From Entonaema liquescens (taxonomy: Eukaryota > Ascomycota > Sordariomycetes > Xylariales > Xylariaceae): a DNA stretch of 64,000 nt. How positions within the stretch are numbered: position 1 is the first letter of the stretch; each line of letters opens with the position of its first letter. Location of the stretch: the NCBI GenBank assembly GCA_902805475.1, contig CADCSX010000006.1, forward strand, positions 2,976,001 through 3,040,000. Reading direction: 5' to 3'. This document shows positions 21,493 through 32,806 of this stretch, piece by piece. A program made the translations under genes and the position numbers. The notes below the pieces were generated by a model that saw only the letters and a list, made by a program, of their open reading frames with translations, was not told the DNA's origin and did no database searches.

Positions 21493-21576
21493 GGGCCTGT
21501 AGTGTGGGAAGATTTACTGGGCGAAGCCCAGTAAAACTCAGTATAGCTCAGTGATTACATAACCCACTACAGGCCC
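21493..21576. repeat. MITE-like element with terminal inverted repeats and a central hairpin
   Basis: GGGCCTGTAGTG at 21493-21504 is repeated inversely at 21565-21576 (CACTACAGGCCC). Inside lies a perfect 10-bp hairpin TTTACTGGGC-GAA-GCCCAGTAAA (21513-21535). It looks like a tiny non-autonomous DNA element or a cruciform-forming regulatory site. Confidence 0.55.
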
Positions 21577-21718
21577 AAATCCTGACCTGTAAAGGCCAGG
21601 TCTTACTACCAGCCTTTGCTATTTAGATATAAGTCGGGATGTAGCTTATGCGACTAGTTTTAGTGATTGATCGTTCCGGAGAAGCTATCTAACAGTACAA
21701 CACGTAGTAAGTACCAAT

Positions 21719-22124
21719 CTATAGTATTATCTGCAATGGGCAGTCGGGTTTGATTCGATTCATTATTTCTTGAGGGACCACCCCCAGCTCCGTACATCGA
21801 ATGGTCTCAACCTTAAGCCAAGATGGGTGTTCATCAAACCCGAATTTTGCCCATGACTGGCTTCGAGACTGTTGCGCTCGTGGATCATACCGTTTGATCT
21901 CAGCCTCAATGTAATCCCGGTACTGCTGAGGAATGTTTTCTCTGATCAGGGCCTTCCCACGACGGCGAGTGTCCCAGGATAGCGGCACTGCTATGACTAC
22001 CGAGCGATAGTCGAAACACCCGGTATTGCTCAATGTCAAATTTGAGACCAGTGGGAATGTATTACCGTTGGTAAATTTCGGTAAATTACTGGAATTTGCC
22101 GAATTTATGATGCGTCTCCGTTAT
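21719..22124 (-). pseudogene. Orphan coding fragment, C-terminal exon without a start
   Basis: An open frame of about 135 codons with protein-like composition (LPKFTNGNTFPLVSNLTLSN, AVPLSWDTRRRGKALIREN, IPQQYRDYIEAEIKRYDP). It ends at TAG/TAA near 21719 and has no ATG at its 5' end. No upstream exon was found. I do not recognise the family. It may be a gene relic or the last exon of a gene whose 5' part has decayed. Confidence 0.35.
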
Positions 22125-23182
22125 GGTAGAGACGATGGGCTTGCCATATCTCCTTCGATTCCACATCCAATACCTCGTCTTACCCTGGGTTGTTAGATCC
22201 AAGAACAACGACGCAAGCGAATATTAGCCAATGTGAGGAAGGCTAAAAGAATTAACTGCCGCAACATAGTGTCCATGATCCTTATATGCACATTCTAGGG
22301 CAGTCGGTATCTCGGAAGTCATGAGGCATTCTGAATTCTGTTCTACTTACTCTATTCTATATTCTCATCAGAAACCCTTGTATAGCTCTATACTTCACTG
22401 CTTCTCGCCCGATAAACTTTTCGATGGCTCTTGGGTAAAGCATCGAGAGGCCGGACCCAGTGCCCCATGTTTTGTTAGGTGGAAACGACTACAAACAGAG
22501 GATATGCCTATTGACATGGCGGGCTCGGGAGAGAATACTTGCCTCACGTTAGTTGTAGGAAAAGTGAAGATGACATGACCTCTCGGCATTGCTGCCAGGA
22601 AAATAACGTGCCTTCCGCGCGCTCCAAGTGCTTCAATAGCTTGCCATAAGGTATACATGGACAGTTTCTTCCTTGACGGCATTTGAGAGCATATGACGTA
22701 AGACCTCCAACAGTGACCCGTTCAACGGACATTCAGGAAGGCAATAGGCAGTTGGAGGATATGCTAAACCAGAAAGATGACTCACATAGGCGGGCAGGCA
22801 ATAATATTGGCTAGCATAGGGCAAGGCCGAAAAGGGAGACGATGTCGAAGTTAGGTAGGTACCTATATTATTCCTCTACTTCTTCCATTTACCTTCTTTA
22901 GGAGAGAGCGGAAGCGGTAGTTTGGGGCTATTCCTTGTTATATTCATTATATAACCGGTGTCTATATCCAACTTGTGACATAAATCATAAATCCTACACT
23001 CGAAACCATAACTAAGACGTCGAGACGAGACCCATGTCCACTACTCGAAGCAATATAAGGATATAATAGAAAACCCAAGCATAAAGAAACAGGTCCCCTA
23101 AGCTATTATAGCCAACCGAATCCAGTACGTAACATGATCAACAATCCAAAAGCCATTCCAGTCTGGAATTCTCTAACCAACC

Positions 23183-26100
23183 CTAAATTTGATACATGCT
23201 TCCGAAAATAAACTGAGGCTGGGGTAAACTAACCCGGCCCATATCCTTCACAGACCAAGCCTGTGGTTTTGTCACCTGGTACTTGTTCGAGATAAAACTA
23301 GTCAGCTTATCTTCCTCCTGCTGCGGCTGCAGCTGCTGCGATTCCTCCTCTGCCTGCTCGGCATCCGTCGACGTGCGCTTCTGGTAGTACCGCTGCCAGG
23401 CGTAGCTCTCGCCGAGGCGCTTCGCGACGTCGTTCGCCTCGTTAAGGCTGACGAGACGGCGCTTGCCGTCGACCCTGGCGAGGTGCTCCTCGAGAACGCG
23501 CCAGGTACCTTCCTTGCGGTTCTTCCCGAGCTCGTCCCGCTGGTTGTTCCTGCGCCACAAGTTGGCGCGGAACGAGTTGCGGTTGGTGTTCTTCAGCTTG
23601 GTGACAAAGTTCTCGTAGTTGTCTCCGTTGGGTTCGATGGATTCCTGCGACTCCACCTTGGAGTTGATGAACAGGTCGTACGCGATCTCGCTCGGCGTGC
23701 GGCCTACCGCGTTCTCGCGATATAGCAGGTTGGGGTCCTGCTCTAGAAGCACCCGGATGTGCCCTGCCAGGTGGCGAAGTACCGCGGTGTGGAGGATCGT
23801 GTCGCCGGCGCCGTTGAGGATGCCGAGCTCCGCGCCGCCGGAAAACTCCAAGAGTAGGCGCAAAACGTCGATGTTCTGGGTATTTTCGTCGTTGAGCAGC
23901 GTGGTGCCATTCCAGTTGTTCGTTCGATAGTACGAAAGGGTGTTGGCAGTCTTGAGCCAGGAGTGAAGAGGGGTGTCGCCGCCGCTGGCCAGGTTGTTCC
24001 GCTGTAAGAACATGTGTGCTCTTAGATCCGGATCGAGAAGGTTTAGGAGGGCTCGGACGCGATCGAGCTTATCCTTGCCTGGCCCGGATCCTAGGTTCGA
24101 TAGAGAAGCGTGGACGATATTGTTTAGGTCTTTGTCCTTCACCGACTGGTCGGCTCCGGCGTCGATCAGCGTCTTTGCGAAATCGACCCTACCTAGGAGG
24201 CATGCCAGATACAGAGGGGTCCATCCTTCTTCGGACTTGGCCTCGAACGAGGATGGGCACACCTTGATGAGATACTCGATGAGCTTCCTCGTCTTTTCCG
24301 TATAGTCGCCCATTACGGCGCAGTGAATAACGAGGTCGTCTATAAGCGGTTAGCGAAAAGGGTCGCATAAGTTGGTATCGAGGGGGTTAGACTTACTTTG
24401 GTTTCCGAGCCACCTTGTGATGGCTCGGTCAAATCCGCCGGGGGCCTCGCTCAGGTGCTTGAGACGAGGATCCTCCTTGGCGGTCTTGGACTTGCCAAAC
24501 TCCAGGTAGAGCCGCATCGGTGCGTCGCTGATAAACCATTCCGTAGATTCTAAAGAACCTTGGCTGGCAGCGGTGAGCAGCGGCGGTACTTTGCTCCCGG
24601 TCGTCCTGACCACAAGATTACGCCCAGCCGTAGCCCAGTCCGACCTCTTCTTCCCATAGACGCTCAAGCCCTGGTAGTAACGAGGTTTCACTTTTAATTC
24701 AGCGCCGGTCTTGTTTACCAAGTCGTCTATCGGAATGCCTGCCCCGACTCGCTTGATGACGGTTGCGAGCATCTCTGTTCGACCAAGGCTCAATGCGTAG
24801 TCGAATAGGTTCTGCGGGAACGTGTAGAATCGACTCGACTCGTCTTCGCCGACGGGTTCCTTGGTGGCGTAGTGAATGCTCAGGTCGATCAAAAAGTTGA
24901 AGGTTTTCGCGTCGTTTTCGGTTATGGCTGTATACAGAGGCGTTTGCCTATATATGCTCCCTGTGAGCGAGCCGTCGCGGAATATGCGTGTCGGCGTCGC
25001 CCAGTCGAGAAGCGCGCTTGCGAGGGTCTGGCTCTTTACTTGCATGGAGACTTGGCCGACATTCTCGATGGTGAATTTGTCGTCTACGATCTTTTCGTAT
25101 ATCCCGGGTTCGTCGTCGTCGCTGTCAGAATCTGCCGAATCATCGCCTTCGTCCTTGTTCATCGTGAATCGCGTCGTCTTCTCCTCGTTCGGTGCCCATT
25201 GGGCCTGAGCAATCTCAAGAATTGCCTTCGCCACTTCGTAGTGTCCGCGTATGAGCGCGAGCGAGAACGGATTGTTAAACTTCATGTCGGAAACTGCTAT
25301 CTTAAGGGGCGGTTCCTGCTTCTCCTCATCCCATGAAGCCAGAGTAAGCGCCTTGATCGTGGGAAGGTCACCGGCCCAAGCCGCCTCGAAACTAGAATAG
25401 GTTAGTCATGCGGTAAATCAGCAGATAGAGATTCGTGCTTACAGTTTGACATAGGCGGCTTTTCTTGCCTCAGTGACGTCGGGGGCATTGTTAAAGCTGA
25501 ACGTTATGGTATATGCCGATGGTTCAGGGGGTTGATGGTCGTACGTCACGCGTTTCGCAGGTTCCGGAGCGTCAGGGTACTGTTCCTTGAAAGTTTTCGC
25601 GCCCTTGGCCTCGAGGGTCTTCTCCACGCTTTCAAGTTGCGAGATGATATCCTCGAGCAGCTCAAGCTTATCCTTTACGCCCTGTAGGTCGGAATTCTTT
25701 GGTTTCTGATCCTCGAACCTCTTTAGATCTTCCTTGTATCGGTCTAGTTTCTCGGTAATATCCATAGAGACGAGCCAGTACTGGTAAGTCCCTTCGCTAA
25801 ATCCCGCCAGGAACTCCTCTATCCCGAAAGGTGCTACCGGGCGTTTCTGATAGTTGTTCGTTTCTATGTTGTAGAAGCCTGATACCTCTTCGGACTGGGA
25901 TGCCTGAGTCCATTCAACCAGCTGCCCCTTATACTCGCGAGCCTGTTCGAGTATAGTACGAACGAGATCCAATGCGGCTTGGCCCCTGTGATAGGTAGAA
26001 CCCCGACTCTTGGCAATTTGATGGCTTATCTTGGTAATAGTATTTGGATCGGCTCCTCTTTCGAGCAGCTCGATGGCATTGGCAGGATGTCGAGATTTGA

Positions 26101-29100
26101 TCGCCACGATAAGGGGCTGCTCGGTATGATCAATAAACGTATGAACGTTCCTCTCGTATGTCTATCAAACTTTAGTAAGTACAAATTCATTGAAGGGGTA
26201 AAAAAGGAGGAGGCGAAGCGCGTGTGATAAAATATGGTGCTCCTGAAGAGAAGCGAGGTCCGGATAGATTATGTTTCGTTAGAATAGAGGATTTGCTTAC
26301 CTCTAGCTGATCACCGTAGGAGAGTTTAGCACTCTTCAACCAGTCTTCGAAATCGATAGCAACCTTTGCTCCTGCTTCGAGTAGTCTAGGCACAATGTCT
26401 CGGTTCTCCACTTCGAAAGCTGAAACCAGCGGGTTAGTCGTGCTGCCGTGATAGCGAGAACCGTGAGCAGCCACATGGTTAATTGCATTTTGAAGACCGA
26501 TCTTATCCTTTTCCAATAGGACCCCGAGAAGTTCCAGCCTGCCGCTCCGCACGTATCGCTGGAACGCAGTCACGCCGTTTGTCTCGGCTTGAGCAGACGT
26601 GGCGCCTAGGCTCAACAAGGTTTCCACCATGGGTATGGCCTTGTCAGCCGGGAGAGCCAAGGCCAAGGTCAACGTCAAAATAGCGACGTTGGGGTTTGAA
26701 TACGACCCGTCGCCTAGTTTAACAGGTAATAGCACATCCGCACCGAATTCTTGACACAAGAGTCTGACAGCTTCGCAGTGACCTCCAAGGATAGCGAGAT
26801 GCAGAGGGCTACATTTCGAGTCCCAAGCGATGGCGTTAATCTTGTAAAAGTCCGGTTCGGTCTGGTCGTCTTCGAGGACTACAGCTTCTTGTTCTTCGTC
26901 GAGCTTCTTGTCTTTGCTAACCTTGACGAATGACCCAGTGGTCATAGACTGCACGTCGTCACCATCTTCGGATTCTTCGTCGCTTACCAGCTCTGGATCG
27001 GATTCGTCACCAGACTGCTTATCAGCTTCTTCCGATTGGGTATCTTTGGCCGTCGCATTACGAATCTTACGACGCCGGTCGAGCTTCTCTTCTTCCTCTT
27101 CTTCATTAGCATTGCTCTTCTCCAGGAGAATCCTCAATATCTCAATATCGCCTCGCGCTGCGGCTAGGTGAAGCGCGGTTCGGCCATCCGCAAGACGAGC
27201 AATAAGACGTGCTCCATGATGAACGAGACACTTCACAATCTGAGGAGTCGAGCTGATGACGGCGAGGTGCAGTGGGGTTCGGCCTGTGTAATCCCTCTTG
27301 TTGGGATCAGCGCCTTCTTGCGCGAGCCAATCCTCCACGTGTTCGAGGTCGTTATCGACTATGGCCTGGCAGAGTCGAGCAGTATTGCCAACGTATGCCA
27401 TCTCGGTCCAGTCATCCTCGGTCAGCGGGTTGAATGAACCGATTTGCTACGGGTTTGTTAGTGTCATATGTGTCACTTGTCGATGGTCCTCGCATACCTG
27501 TCTGCCCGGGTCGTCAATGCGAAAGGTCACATTCCCTGACACGTAAATCTCGCCCTCCTTCTCTGCTACTTCGATCTCTTCGGGAGTTTCGGGCTTCGGG
27601 CAGCTACCACAGCAGTCGCCAATTACCTTGAACTCGTCAGAAGCGCGTCAGAGCAGTTATATTTCTTTTCTTTCTACTTACGTCTTGAACTCTTCCAAAG
27701 AAAGCAGGGTGTCTGTGAAGGTAGACCTCCCTTTCTTTAGGCTGGTTCCATTCGGCGTTCAGAACTAGGGCGAGGTTAGGCGCACGAAAGATTATACGGA
27801 AACATGTGAGAAATAGCTACTAAGCTATCCTTTTCACAGATCAGCAGAAGAGCCTGTACTTACGCAAGTCCTTAGTATAGCAGAGCTTTTCGATCTTCTT
27901 GGCATGGAACTTCTCGCCGTAGGGGATGGTAAAAGTATGATAGTTAGCAACTTCATCCTCATCGACCCAATCTGCCACTTCGTCCTCGTGGACCTCTTTG
28001 ATATTGCCTCGGAGGCGGTGCTGGTAACGAAAAGGTAGTTCTGGCCGACCTCTTTCTTGTCTGCGTTTCTTCATGTATTCATCTCTAGCGTTCGTAGTCG
28101 GCAGCCGTTCCAAAACGAGTAAACGGGCCAGTCCAAGGACTCTCTGGAAGCTGCGCTCGAAGATGGTAGGGTCGACCCGAGATCGGTCAAGTTCTGACCA
28201 GTAGACCTCAAAATTCCGGTGACTGTACTTGGAAAGACGATTCTCATAGGATGGACTTCTCCGGCTGAGATCGATGGGATTTATCTGGGTGATGTACGAA
28301 GCCAGAGCTCGTGGAGTACAATACACCTGCTCCCCATCATAAGCAGCACCGGAACAGTCGATGTCAAATCCAGTAAGAATCTCCGAGATAGTTTTATATA
28401 CTCGAAGAACAATCTCAAGAGAGTGTTAGTAACTAAGGGAAATTGTGAGTTGGATTAGGCCGTACCTGGATATGACGGGTAGGATATTGACTGCCTAGCA
28501 CTAGAGTTAGATAATGGCCACAGAGCGTATAAAGACAAACTACTCACAAATAGTGATAGCATTCTTGGTTCGCACAACCGTCACTTCCGAGAGGATTGCG
28601 TCCCGAATCCGGGCTTCAATGTCTTTGATCTTCTCGATGGCCTGCTGTTCATCGAGACCGTATAAGAACAAGTCGACGTCAGAAGCTGGGCAGAACTTCT
28701 GATGATAGTACTCGCGAAGAGCTCTCTTGGAGCTATTGTACCGAGCAGGGACAGGGAGGAGGCAGTTTACTACCGATGAACCGGCAGCAACGACATTGCT
28801 CCAGTCCATCTCTGCGAGGGATGACTCGGAAAAGATGCCAAAGTTGCGACGAAACTCCTTGAGAGAAGTAACGACGGCGAGTGAGCCGTTTGGACGTCGC
28901 TTCTCATCTGGGAGGGTCATGATATACTTTTCTTTCTCCTCAGTCGGTTCCGCCTCGAGGTTACGGGCACGGGTTTTGATATTTGGGGTATCTTTAGTGA
29001 AAAGGGGTAGAACATTGAGATAGGGGTCATCCAAAGCTGGATTGTTACGCTCCTGAGCGTATACTTCACGTAGTTTTGCTTCATATTTGCGATAGGGATC

Positions 29101-29196
29101 CATGATCTCCTTGATGGGAGTCTCGGGATGGTTGACAACATAATTTACCAGCCCGTCGTGGGCGACGGGCAACTTAGGAAGGTCTATAACTGCCAT
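23183..29196 (-). CDS. Large ankyrin-repeat protein with nucleotidyltransferase-like N-terminal region
   Basis: Nine exons: 28548..29196, 28466..28494 (29 nt), 27864..28413, 27682..27764, 27498..27626, 26301..27446, 25443..26152, 24397..25391 and 23183..24339; 1,815 aa, with every splice phase consistent. The N-terminal third is a conserved fungal module with AAGSSVV and PASDVDLFLYGL (about residues 169-181). Its SDVDLF resembles the D-x-D metal site of polymerase-beta-type nucleotidyltransferases (inference only). Classic ankyrin repeats (TGRTPLHLAV, DGRTALHLAAARGDIEILRI) begin about residue 515, and more follow at 1431-1650 (GWTPLYLACLLGRVDFAKTL, GDTILHTAVLRHLAGHIRVL). An acidic EEEEEKLDRR linker lies between. 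Such proteins are widespread in filamentous fungi with unknown role; the repeats suggest protein binding. No membrane segment is seen. Confidence 0.9.
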
Positions 29197-30259
29197 TGTT
29201 CTCGACTGAGCTCAGCTCAAAATACGAGAGTCCAAGATAGTCCTAAAGACTAGAATAAGATGTGAGTAAATAAGATAATAAGAGGAACCACAAAGAAATG
29301 AGGTATATCAGGTCGGGTTGGTGAAGGCAAATTACATTTAGTTTGAGATGAAAATGGGATGGTATTCGATATTTTATACTAGTAGTTTATGTACAAAAGG
29401 TATGGATCTCGATATAGAAGACGGAACATCACGATTAGGCAGACTCGCCAATTTTGAGGTTAGGTGCCATTTACATGTTCTCGTATTATTTCCATTTTGG
29501 GTAAGGATGGATGGAATGACGTTAAAGCTATAAAAAACTATAGAATTGGTAACGGATAATTTACATGGTAGGTACACTATCGTGGGGTAATTAGACGCGC
29601 CATTGAGGCGCCAAACAAAATCTAGCGCGACTGAAGCCACTGAAGCCTAAAAAACAGGGGTCTTCGGATCCCTAGGGTTCATAATTATGGGGCTACTATT
29701 GGGACCGTAGCAATTTAAGGATCTGAACCTGTCGCGAAGTCTTGTGACCAAACGACTTTTAAACATTCTCAAGGCAGCTTACAAGGCAGCATACCCCCCT
29801 TTATCCTCTTATTCAACTTTACTCCAACTTCGACATGAGAATCGACCGTCAACCGTGGTCGATATCTTGGCTTTAAACCATTGACCGCCTGTGCTGCCTA
29901 CTTACACGAAAACTCATCATATTAATTTTCGGGTCACAGTAAGCAAGCAACATGCGACTCATGATGTATTGATAGGCTACGCATTGTACTACATGAGAGC
30001 TGAACCGATAGGCCTCCTAAGTTCTGGCCTTCATATCTCCTTATTTTCTGATGACAGCCTATTCGGCAGTATCTAGAACTAATGTGCTACAGAGAGTCGA
30101 TACTCAAGGTGAATCACCGATGCAACTCGGTCTTTATGTTCGTGAACAGGGGCTATCACATTGACTATTAACTGGCCTACACCTATTACTAGGATTAAAT
30201 AGCAATATTCTTACAATTAAACCTCCTATTGGAAGATTCCCAAGAACGAGCTCCAATGC
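29197..30259. other. Ankyrin gene promoter and carboxylesterase 3' flank
   Basis: About 1.06 kb of AT-rich DNA between the ankyrin gene start and the end of the carboxylesterase. It has no supported coding region, RNA gene or repeat. Confidence 0.5.
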
Positions 30260-32175
30260 TTATACGTGCCGCCTTCTCGCCCATTCCGTCAGGTACTCGC
30301 GTCCGGCCAACCGGTATGTGTCCTCTTCTACATATGTTCCACCCTGTACCTCCGTCTGCAGAACCAGGTTGAGGCCGTCTTTGCCTTCGTCGTATCGCGG
30401 CCAGTGTGGTAATTCCGGGCCATTCGGATTACCTGTATGCGCGAATCGTATCCACTGGCTACTCACTTGGTCGCTTAGTTGGTGATACTGGAGCCACGGC
30501 CCAAGCATTGTTGGGTTGGCGAAGACGAAGGGTACCTCGCTGAAGTGCTCCACGCCCTTGTAAGCGGGTGCTAACCCCCCGCTCCCGTTAAAGGGATTGC
30601 CACCCGCTGTGGTGTTGGCGAGTGTGCTCTCCCAGGGCCGGGTGTTGAATCTATAAATGTACGTTGGCGAGAACGGAGCGTAGTTCTGCGCGTCGAAACG
30701 CCGCGGTCCGTGATAGAAGACATCACCTACGATGGCTGCAACCCGCTTGTACTGCCATCCGTTATCCGCAAAGCGTTCTGATCCTGTATTTATGGGCACT
30801 CCCTGTGCTGGGTCGTCAGGATATAATTCTAGGATATGATCAACAGTCGCCTTTGGGAAGCCGAAACCTGTACGATGGAGCAAGTAGTGCCGCAAATCCG
30901 CATCAGTATTGATACCCAACGGAGCGTTGTCAGTACCGTCATCGGATACCGTCCCGTAAATATGTGGCACATGCGCGAACCGACCGGCACTCAAGAGTTC
31001 TGATGGGTAGTTGGGGATCACATCACCGTCTGTTGGTAATCGAGATCAGTTCTTGTCACTAACTATATGCAAATTACTTTCTGGCTCTACTCACCGACGG
31101 TAGGGTAGAAACCCGGACCGGGGACATTTGACGAATTCAGGAGTGGATAGAGGGTCTCGTAGCCAACAGTTCTCAAGCACTCGAGCGTATCTGGAGCCGA
31201 GTTGCAGTTGGCTTGGTTGACAATGTTGTCATAAATTGGTTGATACCAGTCTGACCCGTTATACCACGCCGTTGTCGCACTCCCACTCTCCTGGATAGAA
31301 CGATGGAAGAGGCCGTCCGTCTTTCCGCCGTAACTCATTAAAAGTTGACCCTATTCGGTTTACAGCGTTAGTTACTTTACTTTTGGCGCATGTATCCCCC
31401 AGAACGCCCATCTTCAACATACAACAGCAAATGATCCGGCGGATTGGCCCCAGATTGTTACTGATGAAGCATCCCCTCCAAAGGCGTTAATGTTTTCTTG
31501 AACCCAGGCTAATGCCTTGCGCATATCCCGTAATGCGAGATTGGTGTTTCCAGATCCCTATAACATTAATTAGCTCATTACGAATCTTGAGTAGAGCAGA
31601 CGGTCGTATTGTACCTGAATTTCAACGGAGTACATATTACCCCAACCGCCTTTTCTATAATTGATGCTAGCTCCAATAATAGGGGAGCCGATCTCGACCG
31701 ACTTCTGCACAAGATACGTGAGATTATACACGGACTGCCCGCTACCGCCGTATTGATACGCGCCTCCGTGGATCCAAAGCATCACCGGGAGGGACGGGGT
31801 GCTATTCTTACCATCGCTGCCGTCGTAGATCCCGGCTGGCCGCACGATATTAATGCTAAGGCAATTCTCACTCATGCCATGCAGTTCTTCGGCCGATAGG
31901 TAATAGTCCGGACAAGCATTGCCGTAAGCCTTGGCGGCCCGTGTTCCGCTCCACGTCTCGTTTAAGGACTGCGGAATGCGGAACCGATTCTGTCCACCAG
32001 TATCTTGGGCATATGGTACACCGAGAAAGACATCCTGCTTAAAGCCTGGAAGGTATAAGCCCTCGTAACTCCCGTTCTTCACTGTTACTACGGGGTCAGC
32101 TCTCGTGGGCGCTGCCGCTGTATTACCAAACGCCACCGCTAACAGGCCCAATACGATTCCCGAGATAGCCATCAT
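30260..32175 (-). CDS. Secreted type-B carboxylesterase (lipase/cholinesterase-like)
   Basis: Exons 31615..32175, 31423..31557, 31095..31350 and 30260..31029; 573 aa, normal for the family. The start at 32175 gives MMAISGIVLGLLAVAFGN, a signal peptide. Upstream open sequence has no ATG. Features in order: FLGVPYAQ, the disulfide/oxyanion region SENCLSINIVRP and LPVMLWIHGGAYQYG, the nucleophile elbow WGQSAGS (GQSAG in place of GESAG), the acid loop VSDDGTDN and the catalytic histidine GVEHFSEVPFVF. All three triad residues are therefore present. It should hydrolyse carboxylic esters outside the cell. Several N-x-S/T sites support secretion. The physiological substrate cannot be inferred. It lies upstream of a second, unrelated alpha/beta hydrolase on the same strand. 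Confidence 0.93.
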
Positions 32176-32806
32176 GAGGGTAACCGTGCCTGTAGCTCCA
32201 AGCACTAAGCGGTCCAGACTGGGCAGATGAATATTAGTATATTCTGTAAGTATATTTTTTGGTGGACACCCGTGGTGCCTTTGGGCGTTTTATAAACCCC
32301 AAGTTCTCAAGATCGCACAAGTTCAGGATCCCTTACCGATGGTGGGGTTGATAATTTATCCCACAAGTACCTTAGATGGCAAAGGTATATACCGCAATAC
32401 CCAGGACAAATAGTATGTCACTCTTCACATTCCTATGAATTTTGTTGTCCGAATAGGTGCTGTGAACTTTTTCGGGAAGGTCGTATTCCTAGGGATGTCG
32501 AAATGCAATCGAGAAGAGCACGCTAGACATGCAGAAAAGATAATGCAGCCACAGCGGCACAATATCAGACCAACCACCCCGCGCTGATCGCCTCTATTTG
32601 ATAGGTGATCCAGCACTCCGGATCCAGCACTCCGGATTCAGCTTGTACTGGTACGTAAAAACCTATACTGAGAAAGAACAAAGAACAAGCAAACTAGGAA
32701 CAAGAGTGCATTTGTAAGTATATTATATCAATGCTGTACTTGGAATTATCTCCAATCTCTCCACACATCTATTTGTATATGCTCAAATCGGCAAGCTATT
32801 TTTACT
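32176..32806. other. Gap between carboxylesterase and FUS2-like hydrolase
   Basis: Promoter side of the carboxylesterase and 3' flank of the hydrolase. It contains a perfect tandem 14-mer, GATCCAGCACTCCG, twice at 32607-32634. No coding sequence is supported. Confidence 0.5.
32607..32634. repeat. Tandem 14-bp duplication
   Basis: GATCCAGCACTCCG occurs twice head to tail, followed by a partial third unit (GATTCAGC). It lies about 430 bp upstream of the carboxylesterase start. Confidence 0.7.

Larger units (their letters stand above)
21254..23182. other. Gap between U6 and the ankyrin gene
   Basis: Contains two inverted-repeat elements (21308-21443 and 21493-21576), a small hairpin (21584-21602) and an orphan coding fragment (21719..22124). 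From about 22130 to 23182 I see only short open frames without recognisable content, and a TAGGTAGGTACCTA run near 22855. Confidence 0.5.

Noticed and set aside
32176..32205. Ten-residue extension of the carboxylesterase
   Set aside because: It starts at GTG and would disturb the signal peptide that begins at the ATG 32175.
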